From Martinezella lusitana (lineage in GTDB: Bacteria > Pseudomonadota > Alphaproteobacteria > Rhizobiales > Rhizobiaceae), in the NCBI RefSeq assembly GCF_900094565.1, contig NZ_FMAF01000009.1, forward strand, positions 99,444-163,443: a DNA stretch of 64,000 nt. The letters are read 5' to 3'. The notes beneath the pieces are model-generated. The model was not told the origin of the DNA and searched no databases. It was given only the letters and a program-made list of their open reading frames with translations. Of this stretch, positions 9,209 through 17,806 are shown in pieces (the stretch's first letter is position 1; each line of letters opens with the position of its first letter). The translations under genes and the position numbers were made by a program.

Positions 9209-9313
9209 ATGGCGGAGTTGGATGTTGCACTGGCGGATTGACTGAAGCCGTTCGTTGAGAAGCTTGGCCACAAGAAGCGGCGGCAGATGCACCCGGTGTA
9301 TATTTCAGGCCGG
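9209..9313 (+). pseudogene. IS701-family transposase N-terminal remnant
   Basis: The reading MAELDVALAD, stop, LKPFVEKLGHKKRRQM...PVYISG matches the N-terminus of IS701-type transposases. It has an in-frame TGA at codon 11 and loses similarity after about 35 codons. It is too short to be functional. It shows that the intergenic space after the MerR gene was hit by several different elements. Confidence 0.6.
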
Positions 9314-9645
9314 CCTTGTCACGTTGTTTGAAACGTGGCCGCGTGAGGCTGTGACGGCGGTTTTCAGGCAGACTGAGCACTCACCGCTTTCCACGCGGCC
9401 ATGGCCTTGCGTCGATGAGTTCGAATTTGTGCTGCGGAGCGGTTAGTCTGGGAAGGGACGAAGAGGTTTCGGACGGCAGAGAAGATCGACAGAAATGTTG
9501 CAATGAGCCGACCGACCGGAAACCCTGACAGCACGGGCTACGATTTCGATCGGATAGCGGTGGTTCCTGTAGGTCGGTGCACTCTCAGTCGTGGGCGCGC
9601 TGCTACCTCAGTTTCCTTACCGCTCAATCAATGTGACAGCATCGG
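9314..9645. other. no supportable gene
   Basis: About 330 bases between two transposase remnants. Short readings on both strands have no recognisable domain and no convincing ribosome binding site. I see nothing here beyond decayed mobile-element sequence. Confidence 0.5.
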
Positions 9646-9918
9646 TATATCTCGTGGCCGAGATTCGGCGAAACTCAAAGAATGGATCGATAATGCCATT
9701 CATTCTGACCTCGCCTTCTTAGCCGTTTTGCCCGCGTTCTTCGCCGCGATATCGCGTCCGTGCGTAACGCCATCGACCTGCGCTGGAGCAACGGTCAGGC
9801 GCAGGGGCAGATAAACCGCCTGAAGACGATTAAGCGCGCGATGTACGGCAGAGCGGGACCAGAGCTTCTCAGAGCCCGGATGATGCCAATCAAATCGGCC
9901 AATCTCCTCACAAAGTGA
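9646..9918 (+). pseudogene. ISL3-family transposase C-terminal remnant
   Basis: The 3' part reads RWSNGQAQGQINRLKTIKRA, then MYGRAGPELLRARMM and a TGA at 9916-9918. This is the conserved C-terminal end of ISL3 (IS204/IS1001/IS1165) transposases, including the region of the last catalytic acidic residue. The preceding segment (LKEWIDNAIHSDLAFLA) belongs to the same family but lies in a different frame, so the piece is frameshifted as well as truncated. Confidence 0.75.
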
Positions 9919-10341
9919 GGAAGACCCCTTTATTGAAACAACAGCGCTTTGATTTGAACGGTGCCAGATAGCTTCATCGACCGACTAGCTGCTGCACTTA
10001 TCTTCTACAGCCATCTTGGTCGTTTGAAATACGGAAACGGCATTACTGGCGAAGCGATAGTCATCCGCAAGTGGGATACCGCCAAAAAAAGCGGATTGGA
10101 AAATTTGACCAGAGACGCTTGACCATCAAAAGACAAAGAAAGTGATGCAGCCAGCTTTGGGCGCTCAAGGGGCAAGCCAACCCCTTGAACGCAATGTTGG
10201 CAAAACCGCAATCATAAAGCTGATTGCGGCTCTGATGAGACTCGAAGGTCAAGCCTATTTGATTTCATATGCATTTCAGTTGTACTCATGGTTCTCCATG
10301 GAGAGGTCGCGTACGTTGTCTTTGAACGCCTAGCGACAAAG
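9919..10341. other. no confident gene; 53-codon ORF only
   Basis: This 423-base stretch lies between the ISL3 remnant and the end of the SDR operon. A + strand reading from GTG 9961 to TGA 10122 would encode 53 residues, but it has no ribosome site and no recognised family. A minus-strand reading at 10005-10211 is equally anonymous. It is probably decayed intergenic DNA. Confidence 0.4.
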
Positions 10342-11133
10342 TCATATGCTCGCGATCAGCCCACCATCCACCCGTATGACGCTGCCAGTGATGTAGGAAG
10401 CGCGTTTGCTTGCGAGAAACGTAACGACGTCACCATATTCCTGCGGGTCTCCATATCGGCCCAGCGGAATGGACCCCGTACTTTGTGCCGATACCTCTTC
10501 GACCGTACGCCCCTCACGCTTGGCTTTTTGCTCGTCAAGAAAGGTGATGCGACCCGTGGCAATACGTCCGGGAAGAACGATATTCGAGGTGATGCCGGCG
10601 CGACCGACCTCCTGCGCGAGTGTCTTCGACCAGCCGAGAAGCGCGGTGCGCAGCGTATTCGACATGCCCAAATTGGCGATAGGGGCGATCACGCCTGACG
10701 ATGTCGAGGTAATCACCCTGCCCCATCCTGACGCTTTCATACTGGGAAGAACTCGGTCGGTTATGGCGATGACCGGCAATACCATCGATTGGAAGAAGCG
10801 TTGCCAGGCGTCTGCGTCCTGGCCGCTCACCGGTGTCGGCGGCGGGCCTCCAGTGTTATTGATCAGCACATCGACGGTACCAAATGCCTCCTCGACAGCC
10901 TTGAGACGCGCATCGATCACTGAGAGATCGGCTATATCCCACTCCAGTGTCAACGCCTTGCCGTCGGCTGACGCGATCGCATCGGTGGTGGCCTGTGCGG
11001 CCTCCCGGTTGATATCCGCGACGGCAACCCGCGCACCCTCGCCGGCAAGCGTTCGGGCGATCGCACCGCCAAGGCCGCCCCCAGCCCCGAAGACCAGCGC
11101 CGTCTTCCCGTTCAAACCCATATCCATTGTCAT
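10342..11133 (-). CDS. atypical short-chain dehydrogenase lacking YxxxK
   Basis: A 263-residue SDR fold. The GAGGGLGGAIAR nucleotide motif, NNTGGPPPTP (NNAG variant) and the C-terminal RVDGGL are present. At the catalytic position the usual Tyr-x-x-x-Lys is replaced by Ser-Asn-Thr-Leu-Arg (MSNTLRTALLGW). Divergent SDRs of this kind are known; their chemistry differs or is unknown. The start at 11133 has a GGGAG ribosome site; an earlier in-frame ATG at 11154 is less likely. It is the last gene of the long minus-strand run, 48 bases after another SDR, so it likely acts on a late intermediate or has a non-redox role. Confidence 0.85.
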   Translation of the reverse strand: MTMDMGLNGKTALVFGAGGGLGGAIARTLAGEGARVAVADINREAAQATTDAIASADGKALTLEWDIADLSVIDARLKAVEEAFGTVDVLINNTGGPPPTPVSGQDADAWQRFFQSMVLPVIAITDRVLPSMKASGWGRVITSTSSGVIAPIANLGMSNTLRTALLGWSKTLAQEVGRAGITSNIVLPGRIATGRITFLDEQKAKREGRTVEEVSAQSTGSIPLGRYGDPQEYGDVVTFLASKRASYITGSVIRVDGGLIASI

Positions 11134-11181
11134 GCTCCCTTCATTCTCCGGCAAACGGCCGGCTTTCGTTGTCTTTACCGA

Positions 11182-11955
11182 TCAGCCGGCCATCCAGCCG
11201 CCGTCGACCATCAGGTTGACGCCGGTGATGTAGCTGGCCATGTCGCTCGCCAGGAAAAGTGCGGCCCCGGCGACGTCGCGCGGCACGCCGAGGCGCGGCC
11301 AAGGGGTCCGGCTCCTTGAATAATCAAGGGCGTCGGGATCGTTCGCCACGCCCGGTTTGCCGGTGATGATCTTGCCCGGCGCGATCGCATTGCAGACGAC
11401 AAGATCATCGGCATGATCCACGGCAATCTGGCGGGTCATCTGCACGATCGCACCCTTGCCCACGCCATAGGGAAAATCCCCGGGGCAGGCGATCATGCCG
11501 TGTTGAGAAGAGATGTTGATGATGCGGCCGCGCGCATCGCTGACTGGTTCCTGTGTCAGGAACTGCTGCACCGCGCGCTTGCAGCAGTAGAAGTAGCCCG
11601 TGACATTCACGCCCATCACCTGCTGCCATTGCTGGGGTGTCGTTTCGAGAAGATTGGTCGATGTGTAGATCGCCGCATTGTTGACCATGACGTCCAGCCG
11701 GCCGAAATGCTCCACCGTCTCGCCAACCAGCATGTCGACCGCTTCCCAGCTCGATATGTCGGTCTGGGCGAAAAAGGCCCTGCCCCCGCCATCGCGGATG
11801 AGCGAGAGTGTCGTGTCACCCCCCTCGATTGGCGTTTCCCTCGTATCGGCGATCACGACCGCGGCCCCCTCGGCGGCAAAACGCAATGCTATTGCGCGAC
11901 CAAGACCCGAACTTGCGCCGGTCACCACGGCGACCTTCCTGTCAAGCATGGACAT
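11182..11955 (-). CDS. SDR-family oxidoreductase
   Basis: A 257-residue classical SDR. TGASSGLG near residues 12-19 binds NAD(P), DIS and NNAAIYT follow, ISSQHG holds the catalytic Ser and YGVGK the catalytic Tyr-Lys; VDGGWMAG closes the protein. The ATG at 11955 has an AGGGAGG ribosome site and lies 9 bases after the dihydroorotase-like stop, consistent with co-transcription. It probably oxidises or reduces a secondary alcohol in the cyclic-amide pathway proposed for this operon. Confidence 0.9.
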   Translation of the reverse strand: MSMLDRKVAVVTGASSGLGRAIALRFAAEGAAVVIADTRETPIEGGDTTLSLIRDGGGRAFFAQTDISSWEAVDMLVGETVEHFGRLDVMVNNAAIYTSTNLLETTPQQWQQVMGVNVTGYFYCCKRAVQQFLTQEPVSDARGRIINISSQHGMIACPGDFPYGVGKGAIVQMTRQIAVDHADDLVVCNAIAPGKIITGKPGVANDPDALDYSRSRTPWPRLGVPRDVAGAALFLASDMASYITGVNLMVDGGWMAG

Positions 11956-11964
11956 GATGCCTCC

Positions 11965-13299
11965 CTATATTTCTCTCTGGATGACGCGGCCTGACGCAGC
12001 GGCCGTGATCGCTCCATTGCGAACGATCTCCCTGCCTCGCAAAAAGACGCGGGTCAGTGTTGCGGGCGCCTGCCATCCGTCGAACGGCGTGTAGGCGGCG
12101 CGCGAAGCCTGCTCCACATTGCTGATGACGCTCGGCCGCCGCTGATCGACCACCAGTATATCGGCATCGCGCCCTGGCGCGATCGCGCCCTTGGACCTGT
12201 CGAGCCCGAAGCGCCGCGCGGGATTGCGCGCGCACATGCGGACGAGATCAGGCAGGCCTATCACCTTTTCTTCGACCAGGATCAGCATTGTCTGAAGCAG
12301 GGTCTGCAAACCGGGCATGCCGCCGGGTATGTCGGCAAAGGCAGGATAGGTCATCGCCTTTTCAGCGGGGCTATGCGGCGCATGATCCGTGGCGACAATG
12401 TCGATCAGTCCGTCCGAAAGTGCAGCCCGCAGCGCCGCCACGTCGCGCGCCCCGCGAAGAGGTGGAGACCCTTTGAGCTTCGCGCCGGCAGTCCGATAAT
12501 CCTCCGCATTGAAGAAGAGATTTTGCGGCGTGGTCTCGACGGTAGCATCGGCCAACTCACGCAATCGACGCCACGTGGAAATGCCGAGAACCGAATTGAT
12601 CTGCCGGACATGAATACACGAACCGGTTTCCGCAGCGGCCAATATGGCACGGGCCACTCCGCCGGCTTCGGCAAGCGGTGGACGGCTGTCGAGGAATGCC
12701 GCGATATCGCCCGCGGGATGACTGATGGCGCTGCCCTCGAGGATTGACTGATCGCCGGGTGAAATGCCGATCACCGTGTCACATCCGGCCAGGCGCCGCA
12801 TTGTGTTGGCGACATCGTCCATGGTCTGGAAGCGAAACGCCCCAGGAACATCGGCCGTGAAAAGCTCCAGCGAGACGGGTCGCAGCGACAGCAATTTTTC
12901 GGCAAGACCCAGGTCTCGGGCAAGGACAGCCTGGAAGCCGACATCCACATGGATGCGACCACGCGCCATTGCCATCTTGTCGGCAAGCTGGTCGGCGGTG
13001 GCGGTCCAAGGCTCATCGGTCGGCATATCCAGCACCGCGGTGACGCCGCCGAGCGCCGCCGCCCGGGTGCCACTTTCGAAATCCTCCTTGTGGGTCAGGC
13101 CAGGTTCGCGGAGATGGACATGCGCGTCGACCAGCCCGGGCAACAGATGGCAGCCGGCCACATCGATAACGACGCGCGCTTGAGGCGCGTCGCCGGGGCC
13201 AAGAAGCGCGGCAATATGTTCGCCGATTATGGCGACATCAACCCTCGCCTCGCCATCGGCATTGACGACGGTGCCGCCCGATATGATCATGTCGAACAT
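11965..13299 (-). CDS. dihydroorotase/allantoinase-like amidohydrolase with missing metal ligands
   Basis: A 444-residue amidohydrolase of the dihydroorotase type. HVHLREPG holds His60 and His62 of the metal site, and VATDHAPH holds the catalytic Asp near 305. The two later metal histidines are not where expected: the HAED-type motif reads SPGD (residues 180-183), and the HxxHxS motif reads HVRQINS with Gln233. The carboxylated-lysine position also lacks Lys (LELFTADVPG). It may be a one-metal enzyme or a non-catalytic partner. The start at 13299 has GGAG six bases before ATG; the ATG at 13311 is less well placed. Neighbours are a TPP enzyme and SDRs. Confidence 0.85.
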   Translation of the reverse strand: MFDMIISGGTVVNADGEARVDVAIIGEHIAALLGPGDAPQARVVIDVAGCHLLPGLVDAHVHLREPGLTHKEDFESGTRAAALGGVTAVLDMPTDEPWTATADQLADKMAMARGRIHVDVGFQAVLARDLGLAEKLLSLRPVSLELFTADVPGAFRFQTMDDVANTMRRLAGCDTVIGISPGDQSILEGSAISHPAGDIAAFLDSRPPLAEAGGVARAILAAAETGSCIHVRQINSVLGISTWRRLRELADATVETTPQNLFFNAEDYRTAGAKLKGSPPLRGARDVAALRAALSDGLIDIVATDHAPHSPAEKAMTYPAFADIPGGMPGLQTLLQTMLILVEEKVIGLPDLVRMCARNPARRFGLDRSKGAIAPGRDADILVVDQRRPSVISNVEQASRAAYTPFDGWQAPATLTRVFLRGREIVRNGAITAAASGRVIQREI

Positions 13300-13319
13300 G
13301 CCGTTCTCCATACACGCAA

Positions 13320-14963
13320 TCAGGAGAGCCCCGGCAGGCGCGGCTCTTCATGCGTCACGACCTCGACCAGCGCAGCCTGCCCATGACCGACCTTTTCGAT
13401 GGCGCGAAGCAGGGCTGGACGCAGCTTTGCCGGCGACGTGACGCATTCGCCATAACCGCCGAGCGCCTCCGCTATCGGCGCGTACCCGCCCGACATTCGG
13501 TTCGCGCCGTATTTCCCGGTTGCAATCGGCATGCTTGCGGCATAGCCGCCAAGGACATTGTTGCGCATCACGACGGTCAGGATCGGCAGACTGCAGCGGA
13601 TCGCCGTCTCGAAGTCTATGCCGACCATGCCGAACGCCGCCTCGCCCATCAGATTGACGACCGTCGCTTCCGGGCGTGCCAACTTGGCACCCAGCGCGAA
13701 GCCGAGACCGCTGCCGAGCTGGGTTGTCTTGCCCCAACCGATATAACTGCCCGGCACTGACGCCTCATAGAAAGGACTGAGCTGGTCGCGCGGATTGCCC
13801 GCATCATGGGTCACGATCGTCTTTGCCGGATCGACCGCTCGCATGATCTCCCAGACCACGCGATAGGGCGAGATCGGCTCGCTGTCCGCCGTCAGGAATG
13901 GCACCCAGCGTTCCATGAAAGCCGTTCGGATCGAGCGTATCTCACCGGCGATATCGCCACAATCCGTGGCAGTCAGCCCCTCAGTTCTAACGTGGGCGAT
14001 CATCTGCATAAGCGCGGCACGAACGTCGCTGACGACCCCCTGAGCAATGGGATAGTCCTTTCCGAGATCGCCCTCGTCGATGGTGACCTGCAGCACAACC
14101 TTGTCCCTGGCGATCGGCAGGATGTAGTGGGAACGCGTCAGGCTTGTCCCAAGCGCCAGCACGACATCCGCCTTGTCCATGAAGTGATCGATCGTAGCGG
14201 GCCGCGCCCGTCCGGCGGTTCCAAGTGCCAGCGGATGGTTCTCGGGGAAACCGCTCTTGCCGTTCGGCGTCGTCATGACAGGGATTCGCAGCAACTCGGC
14301 AAATTCAACGAGCTCTTGTGAGGCCGAACCGGCCAGCACGCCCTGACCGGCGAAGATCACGGGGCTCTTCGCCGCCAGCAATGTATTCACCAGCTCGGCA
14401 ATTTCACCGGCATCCGCCTGCGGCACGCTGCGGCGTGGCCTCTGATAGAGATTAAGGGAAGGATCAAGCTTCTCGGCAAGAAGGTCGACCGGCAGTTCCA
14501 GAAGCACGGGAGCAGGACGACCATTACGGACACGGGTGATTGCGGAATGCATCAATTTTGGCAGATGCTCGACGCGGCTCGCCGCCTCGCACCATTTCGT
14601 AATGTGGCGGAAATTTCGGCTGGCCTCGAAATTTGGTGCCACCGCCTCAGAACCGCGGGGATAGCCGGTCGGCAGGAAAAGAATTGGCGCACGATCATTA
14701 TAGGCCTGAGCGATGCCACCGAAGGCACTTTCGGCACCGGGGCCATATTGTACGGTGACGACTGCGAGTTCCCGACCTGCCGTGGTGCGCGCGTAACCTT
14801 CGGCAATATTCACTGCGACCCGCGGCGTTCTGGTGATAACAGGCGGAATGTCGAGATGGGCCGACGCATCGAAGAGTTCGCTGTTTGGAAAGCCGATGAT
14901 CTGCTTCACGCCCTCCTGCTTGAGGATGGAAGCGACGACCTCCGCGCCGTTCATTTCCTTCAT
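13320..14963 (-). CDS. thiamine-pyrophosphate-dependent enzyme (acetolactate synthase-like)
   Basis: A 547-residue ThDP enzyme of the acetohydroxyacid synthase/oxalyl-CoA decarboxylase superfamily. The N-terminal PYR domain carries the activating glutamate (NIAEGYART, Glu55). A central transhydrogenase-like domain spans about residues 185-320. The C-terminal PP domain has the cofactor motif in variant form, GEAAFG...RNN (about 440-469), instead of GDG. The start at 14963 follows a GGGAGGAAAAACAGGTC ribosome site; the longer reading upstream overlaps the previous gene and is rejected. It could decarboxylate or condense a 2-oxo acid released after ring opening. The exact substrate cannot be named. 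Confidence 0.88.
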   Translation of the reverse strand: MKEMNGAEVVASILKQEGVKQIIGFPNSELFDASAHLDIPPVITRTPRVAVNIAEGYARTTAGRELAVVTVQYGPGAESAFGGIAQAYNDRAPILFLPTGYPRGSEAVAPNFEASRNFRHITKWCEAASRVEHLPKLMHSAITRVRNGRPAPVLLELPVDLLAEKLDPSLNLYQRPRRSVPQADAGEIAELVNTLLAAKSPVIFAGQGVLAGSASQELVEFAELLRIPVMTTPNGKSGFPENHPLALGTAGRARPATIDHFMDKADVVLALGTSLTRSHYILPIARDKVVLQVTIDEGDLGKDYPIAQGVVSDVRAALMQMIAHVRTEGLTATDCGDIAGEIRSIRTAFMERWVPFLTADSEPISPYRVVWEIMRAVDPAKTIVTHDAGNPRDQLSPFYEASVPGSYIGWGKTTQLGSGLGFALGAKLARPEATVVNLMGEAAFGMVGIDFETAIRCSLPILTVVMRNNVLGGYAASMPIATGKYGANRMSGGYAPIAEALGGYGECVTSPAKLRPALLRAIEKVGHGQAALVEVVTHEEPRLPGLS

Positions 14964-15015
14964 GACCTGTTTTTCCTCCCGTTTCCCCACCGGCACGACG
15001 TCCTTCCCATTCCCG

Positions 15016-15957
15016 TCACGCATCGCGATTGAAGGTCTCGTGGTTGTCGAGCCAGTGGCGGGCAATATCTTCCCGGCGCATGAATGCAGCACCCGGTGTC
15101 TTCTGGACATGTTCGATGACATCGCGCAGGCCGGAGGCACGGTTTGGCTGCCCCATCCAGCGAGCATGGACGCCGATCGTCAGCATGCGCCCGCCTGTCT
15201 CCTCCGCTTCTGAAATCATGTAATCGATTGCGGAGCGGCAATCCTCTGCGAAATCGCGTGGATTGCTGTAGCCCGGAGCAATCAGATATCGGCTGTCGTT
15301 CAGCGTCTTGGAATAGGGGACCACGAGAAGTCGTGTGCCATCATGATCGATGAAATAGGGAAGATCGTCGTTGCAGGGGTCGGAATAGTAGAGGAAGCCG
15401 CCCTCCTTCACGATCAGATCGCGGGTGTTGACGCTCGGGAAGGATCGACAATTCCAGCCCAGCGGCCGCCGGCCGGTCAACTTCCGATAGAGCGCAATCG
15501 CGTCGTGCAGTTGGCGTTCTTCATCCGCGCGCTCGACCGTCGAATATTCGCTCCAGCGCAGACCGTGGCCGAGCAAGTCGTGGCCGCGGGCATTCATCCA
15601 CTCGACGACGGCAGGATTCTTCTCCAGCGCAACGGCACAGGCGGACACGGTGATCGGAATGCCAGTACGATCAAAGAGGCGCGCCAAGCGCCAGACGCCG
15701 GCGCGGCTGCCATATTCGAAATGAGTCTCGGTGCCCAGATCGCGGACCGGCGGGCTGTTTGGAATATTGTATTCGCCCCAATTGTCGTTGCGGCCGTCCT
15801 CCAGCCAGGAATATTCCGCGCCTTCCTCGTAGTTCAGCACCAGGTTGATCGCGAGCTTGACGCCATCGGGCCAACTCATGAAGGGTGGCCTCGGGCCATA
15901 GCCGACGAAATCGCGTTCCTGGCGTTCCGTGTTTTCCAGTTTGGCTAGTGCGGACAT
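15016..15957 (-). CDS. polysaccharide deacetylase-family hydrolase, PuuE allantoinase-like
   Basis: A 313-residue NodB-homology protein. The N-terminal features VGYGPRPPFMSWPDG and LVLNYEEGAEYS are typical of PuuE-type metal-independent allantoinases and related cyclic-imide hydrolases, and GHDLLGHGLRWSEY follows. No signal peptide is present, so it is cytoplasmic, unlike exported polysaccharide deacetylases. Its start codon overlaps the stop of the upstream epimerase by one base (TGATG), indicating translational coupling. With a dihydropyrimidinase and a dihydroorotase-like protein in the same run, it supports hydrolysis of a cyclic ureide or imide. Confidence 0.85.
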   Translation of the reverse strand: MSALAKLENTERQERDFVGYGPRPPFMSWPDGVKLAINLVLNYEEGAEYSWLEDGRNDNWGEYNIPNSPPVRDLGTETHFEYGSRAGVWRLARLFDRTGIPITVSACAVALEKNPAVVEWMNARGHDLLGHGLRWSEYSTVERADEERQLHDAIALYRKLTGRRPLGWNCRSFPSVNTRDLIVKEGGFLYYSDPCNDDLPYFIDHDGTRLLVVPYSKTLNDSRYLIAPGYSNPRDFAEDCRSAIDYMISEAEETGGRMLTIGVHARWMGQPNRASGLRDVIEHVQKTPGAAFMRREDIARHWLDNHETFNRDA

Positions 15958-16997
15958 CACTTCTTCTCCTCGGACACGCCTTCGTTGGCGATGATCCAGT
16001 CCATGTAATCGTGGAAGGCTTCCTTGCCGGCGCGCGGGCGCCAATCGGTGTCGCGCTCGATGCGGGCAAGGTCATATTCTCCCCACATCCCGTCCTTCAG
16101 CGTCGCATCCTGGATGACATTGGCGGTCTCGTGTGGGCTGACCTCGACCTGCAGAGTTGGCACGCGCTCTCTCGCCCATTCAACGATGTCGCCTGTCGTC
16201 GAGATGCGTCCGCTGCCGATATTATAATGGCGATAACGAAGGCGCGGCGCCTTCAGCAATGCGATGACGGCATTGGCGACGTCGACGGAGTGGATATAGT
16301 CGCCGACCGATTCCAGGCTGTTTGGCCGGACCACCTCGCCTGCCAGCGCCATATGTGCCACCTTGTTCGGGACATGGCGGAAATTGCGGCTCTCGGTCGC
16401 GCGGTCCATGGTGCCATAAACCGAGGCCAGGCGAACACTGAGCGACGACATGCCGAAGAGATCTGCATAGCGATTGACCACCATCTCCGAGGCGAATTTG
16501 GAGATGCCGTAAAGTGTCAGCGGTGCGACATAGCCGTCCTCCGGTAATGGCTCGCCGGCCCAATCCGGCCCGTGATGACGATAGACCGAACCGGAGCTGA
16601 CATAGATGAAGCGCTTGACCGAGGGGCGGCTGCGCGCCCAATCCAGCATGTGGACCGTGCCCATCAGATTGACGTCGACGATCTTCGCCGGCTCCTCGGC
16701 TTCCGGCTGACGCTTGGCTTCGGCAGCGCTGCCGCGGGAGATCGGCGTGATCGTCGCGCCATGCACAATGACACTAATGTCGTGCGCATCGAGCGCAGCC
16801 GACCATTGCGAGGGGTCGCAGATGTCAGCTATGATGACCGATAGCCGATCGCGCACAGGCGCGAAATAGCGCTCTGCCATGGCATCGAGACCGGAGCGAT
16901 CGAGGATGACGGCGCGGGCGGCGGGATCACGATCCAGCCAGGTCCGTGCCACGACACTCATGACGAAGCCTGTGCCGCCGGTAACGAGAAGGGTCAT
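15957..16997 (-). CDS. NAD-dependent epimerase/dehydratase
   Basis: A 346-residue extended SDR. VTGGTGFV at residues 5-12 is the nucleotide motif, VSSGSVY holds the catalytic Ser/Thr, and YGISK (163-167) is the catalytic pair. The C-terminal half resembles sugar-nucleotide epimerases and D-erythronate dehydrogenase-like enzymes. The start at 16997 follows AGGA. It is coupled to the deacetylase gene by a one-base overlap. In this operon it more likely acts as a dehydrogenase or epimerase on a free polyhydroxy acid than on a nucleotide sugar, since no nucleotidyltransferase is present. Confidence 0.87.
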   Translation of the reverse strand: MTLLVTGGTGFVMSVVARTWLDRDPAARAVILDRSGLDAMAERYFAPVRDRLSVIIADICDPSQWSAALDAHDISVIVHGATITPISRGSAAEAKRQPEAEEPAKIVDVNLMGTVHMLDWARSRPSVKRFIYVSSGSVYRHHGPDWAGEPLPEDGYVAPLTLYGISKFASEMVVNRYADLFGMSSLSVRLASVYGTMDRATESRNFRHVPNKVAHMALAGEVVRPNSLESVGDYIHSVDVANAVIALLKAPRLRYRHYNIGSGRISTTGDIVEWARERVPTLQVEVSPHETANVIQDATLKDGMWGEYDLARIERDTDWRPRAGKEAFHDYMDWIIANEGVSEEKK

Positions 16998-17032
16998 TTC
17001 AAAATCCTATCCAGATCGTTGCAATCAATGGT

Positions 17033-17806
17033 TCAACGCACCGCATAGCCGCCGTCGACGAGCAGGTCGGTACCGGTCACGAAGGAGGCGTCGGCAGAAA
17101 GAAGAAAGGCCGTCGCCGCCGCGATCTCGTCCGGCTTGGCGATCCGGCCAAGCAGATGCGCTGGGCCGAGCTGCCGGTTGGCTGCCTCGAGATCCGGCCA
17201 GCGCTGGAGCAACCGGGATGTTGCCACCGCGCCCGGCGAAAGACTGTTCACACGGATGCCATCATCCGCGTGATCGATCGCCATGGCCTTGGCGAGATGG
17301 ACAAGACCGGCCTTGGCTGCGCAATAGGCCACCGCCTTGCCCGTCGCCACATGCGCGAACTGCGAAGCGACAAGCACCACCGAGCCACCGCCGGCCTCAA
17401 CCATCAGCGGCAAAGCGAACTTGGCGGTCAAGAAAGCCCCCGTAAGGCTGACATCGAGTTCGCGGCGCCATTGCTCCTCGCTGAGATCGACCACCGTACC
17501 ATCCAGCGACGGTGCCGCGGCATTGTGGACCAGGCCATCAAGCCGCCCGAACCGATCCCGCACCCTGCCGAGCGCATGCTCCATCGAGCGACCGTCGGTC
17601 ACATCGCAACCGACGGCGATGGCGCTTGATCCGAGTTCTGCGGCCAGCAGGTTAATGAGGCCTTCCGTATGATCGGCACAGACCACGCTGGCGCCTTCGG
17701 CGACACAGCGCCGTGCAATCGCTACTCCGATGCCGCTTGCCGCACCCGTGATCATGACGATCCGGCCGGCCAACCTCGACAGCGATGGATCGGACGCGGT
17801 CGTCAT
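17033..17806 (-). CDS. SDR-family oxidoreductase
   Basis: A 257-residue classical SDR with TGAASGIG near residues 20-27, HNAAAP (NNAG variant), VASQFAHV for the catalytic Ser, YCAAK for Tyr-Lys and the terminal VDGGYAVR. Its ATG overlaps the dihydropyrimidinase stop by four bases (17803-17806), so the two are translated together. It ends 36 bases before the epimerase start. Likely NAD-linked oxidation of a hydroxyl group in the pathway; the substrate is unknown. Confidence 0.9.
   Translation of the reverse strand: MTTASDPSLSRLAGRIVMITGAASGIGVAIARRCVAEGASVVCADHTEGLINLLAAELGSSAIAVGCDVTDGRSMEHALGRVRDRFGRLDGLVHNAAAPSLDGTVVDLSEEQWRRELDVSLTGAFLTAKFALPLMVEAGGGSVVLVASQFAHVATGKAVAYCAAKAGLVHLAKAMAIDHADDGIRVNSLSPGAVATSRLLQRWPDLEAANRQLGPAHLLGRIAKPDEIAAATAFLLSADASFVTGTDLLVDGGYAVR

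Noticed and set aside
9961..10122. 53-codon GTG-started ORF
   Set aside because: There is no ribosome site and no recognised family, and it sits in decayed mobile-element DNA. It is left as part of an unassigned stretch.
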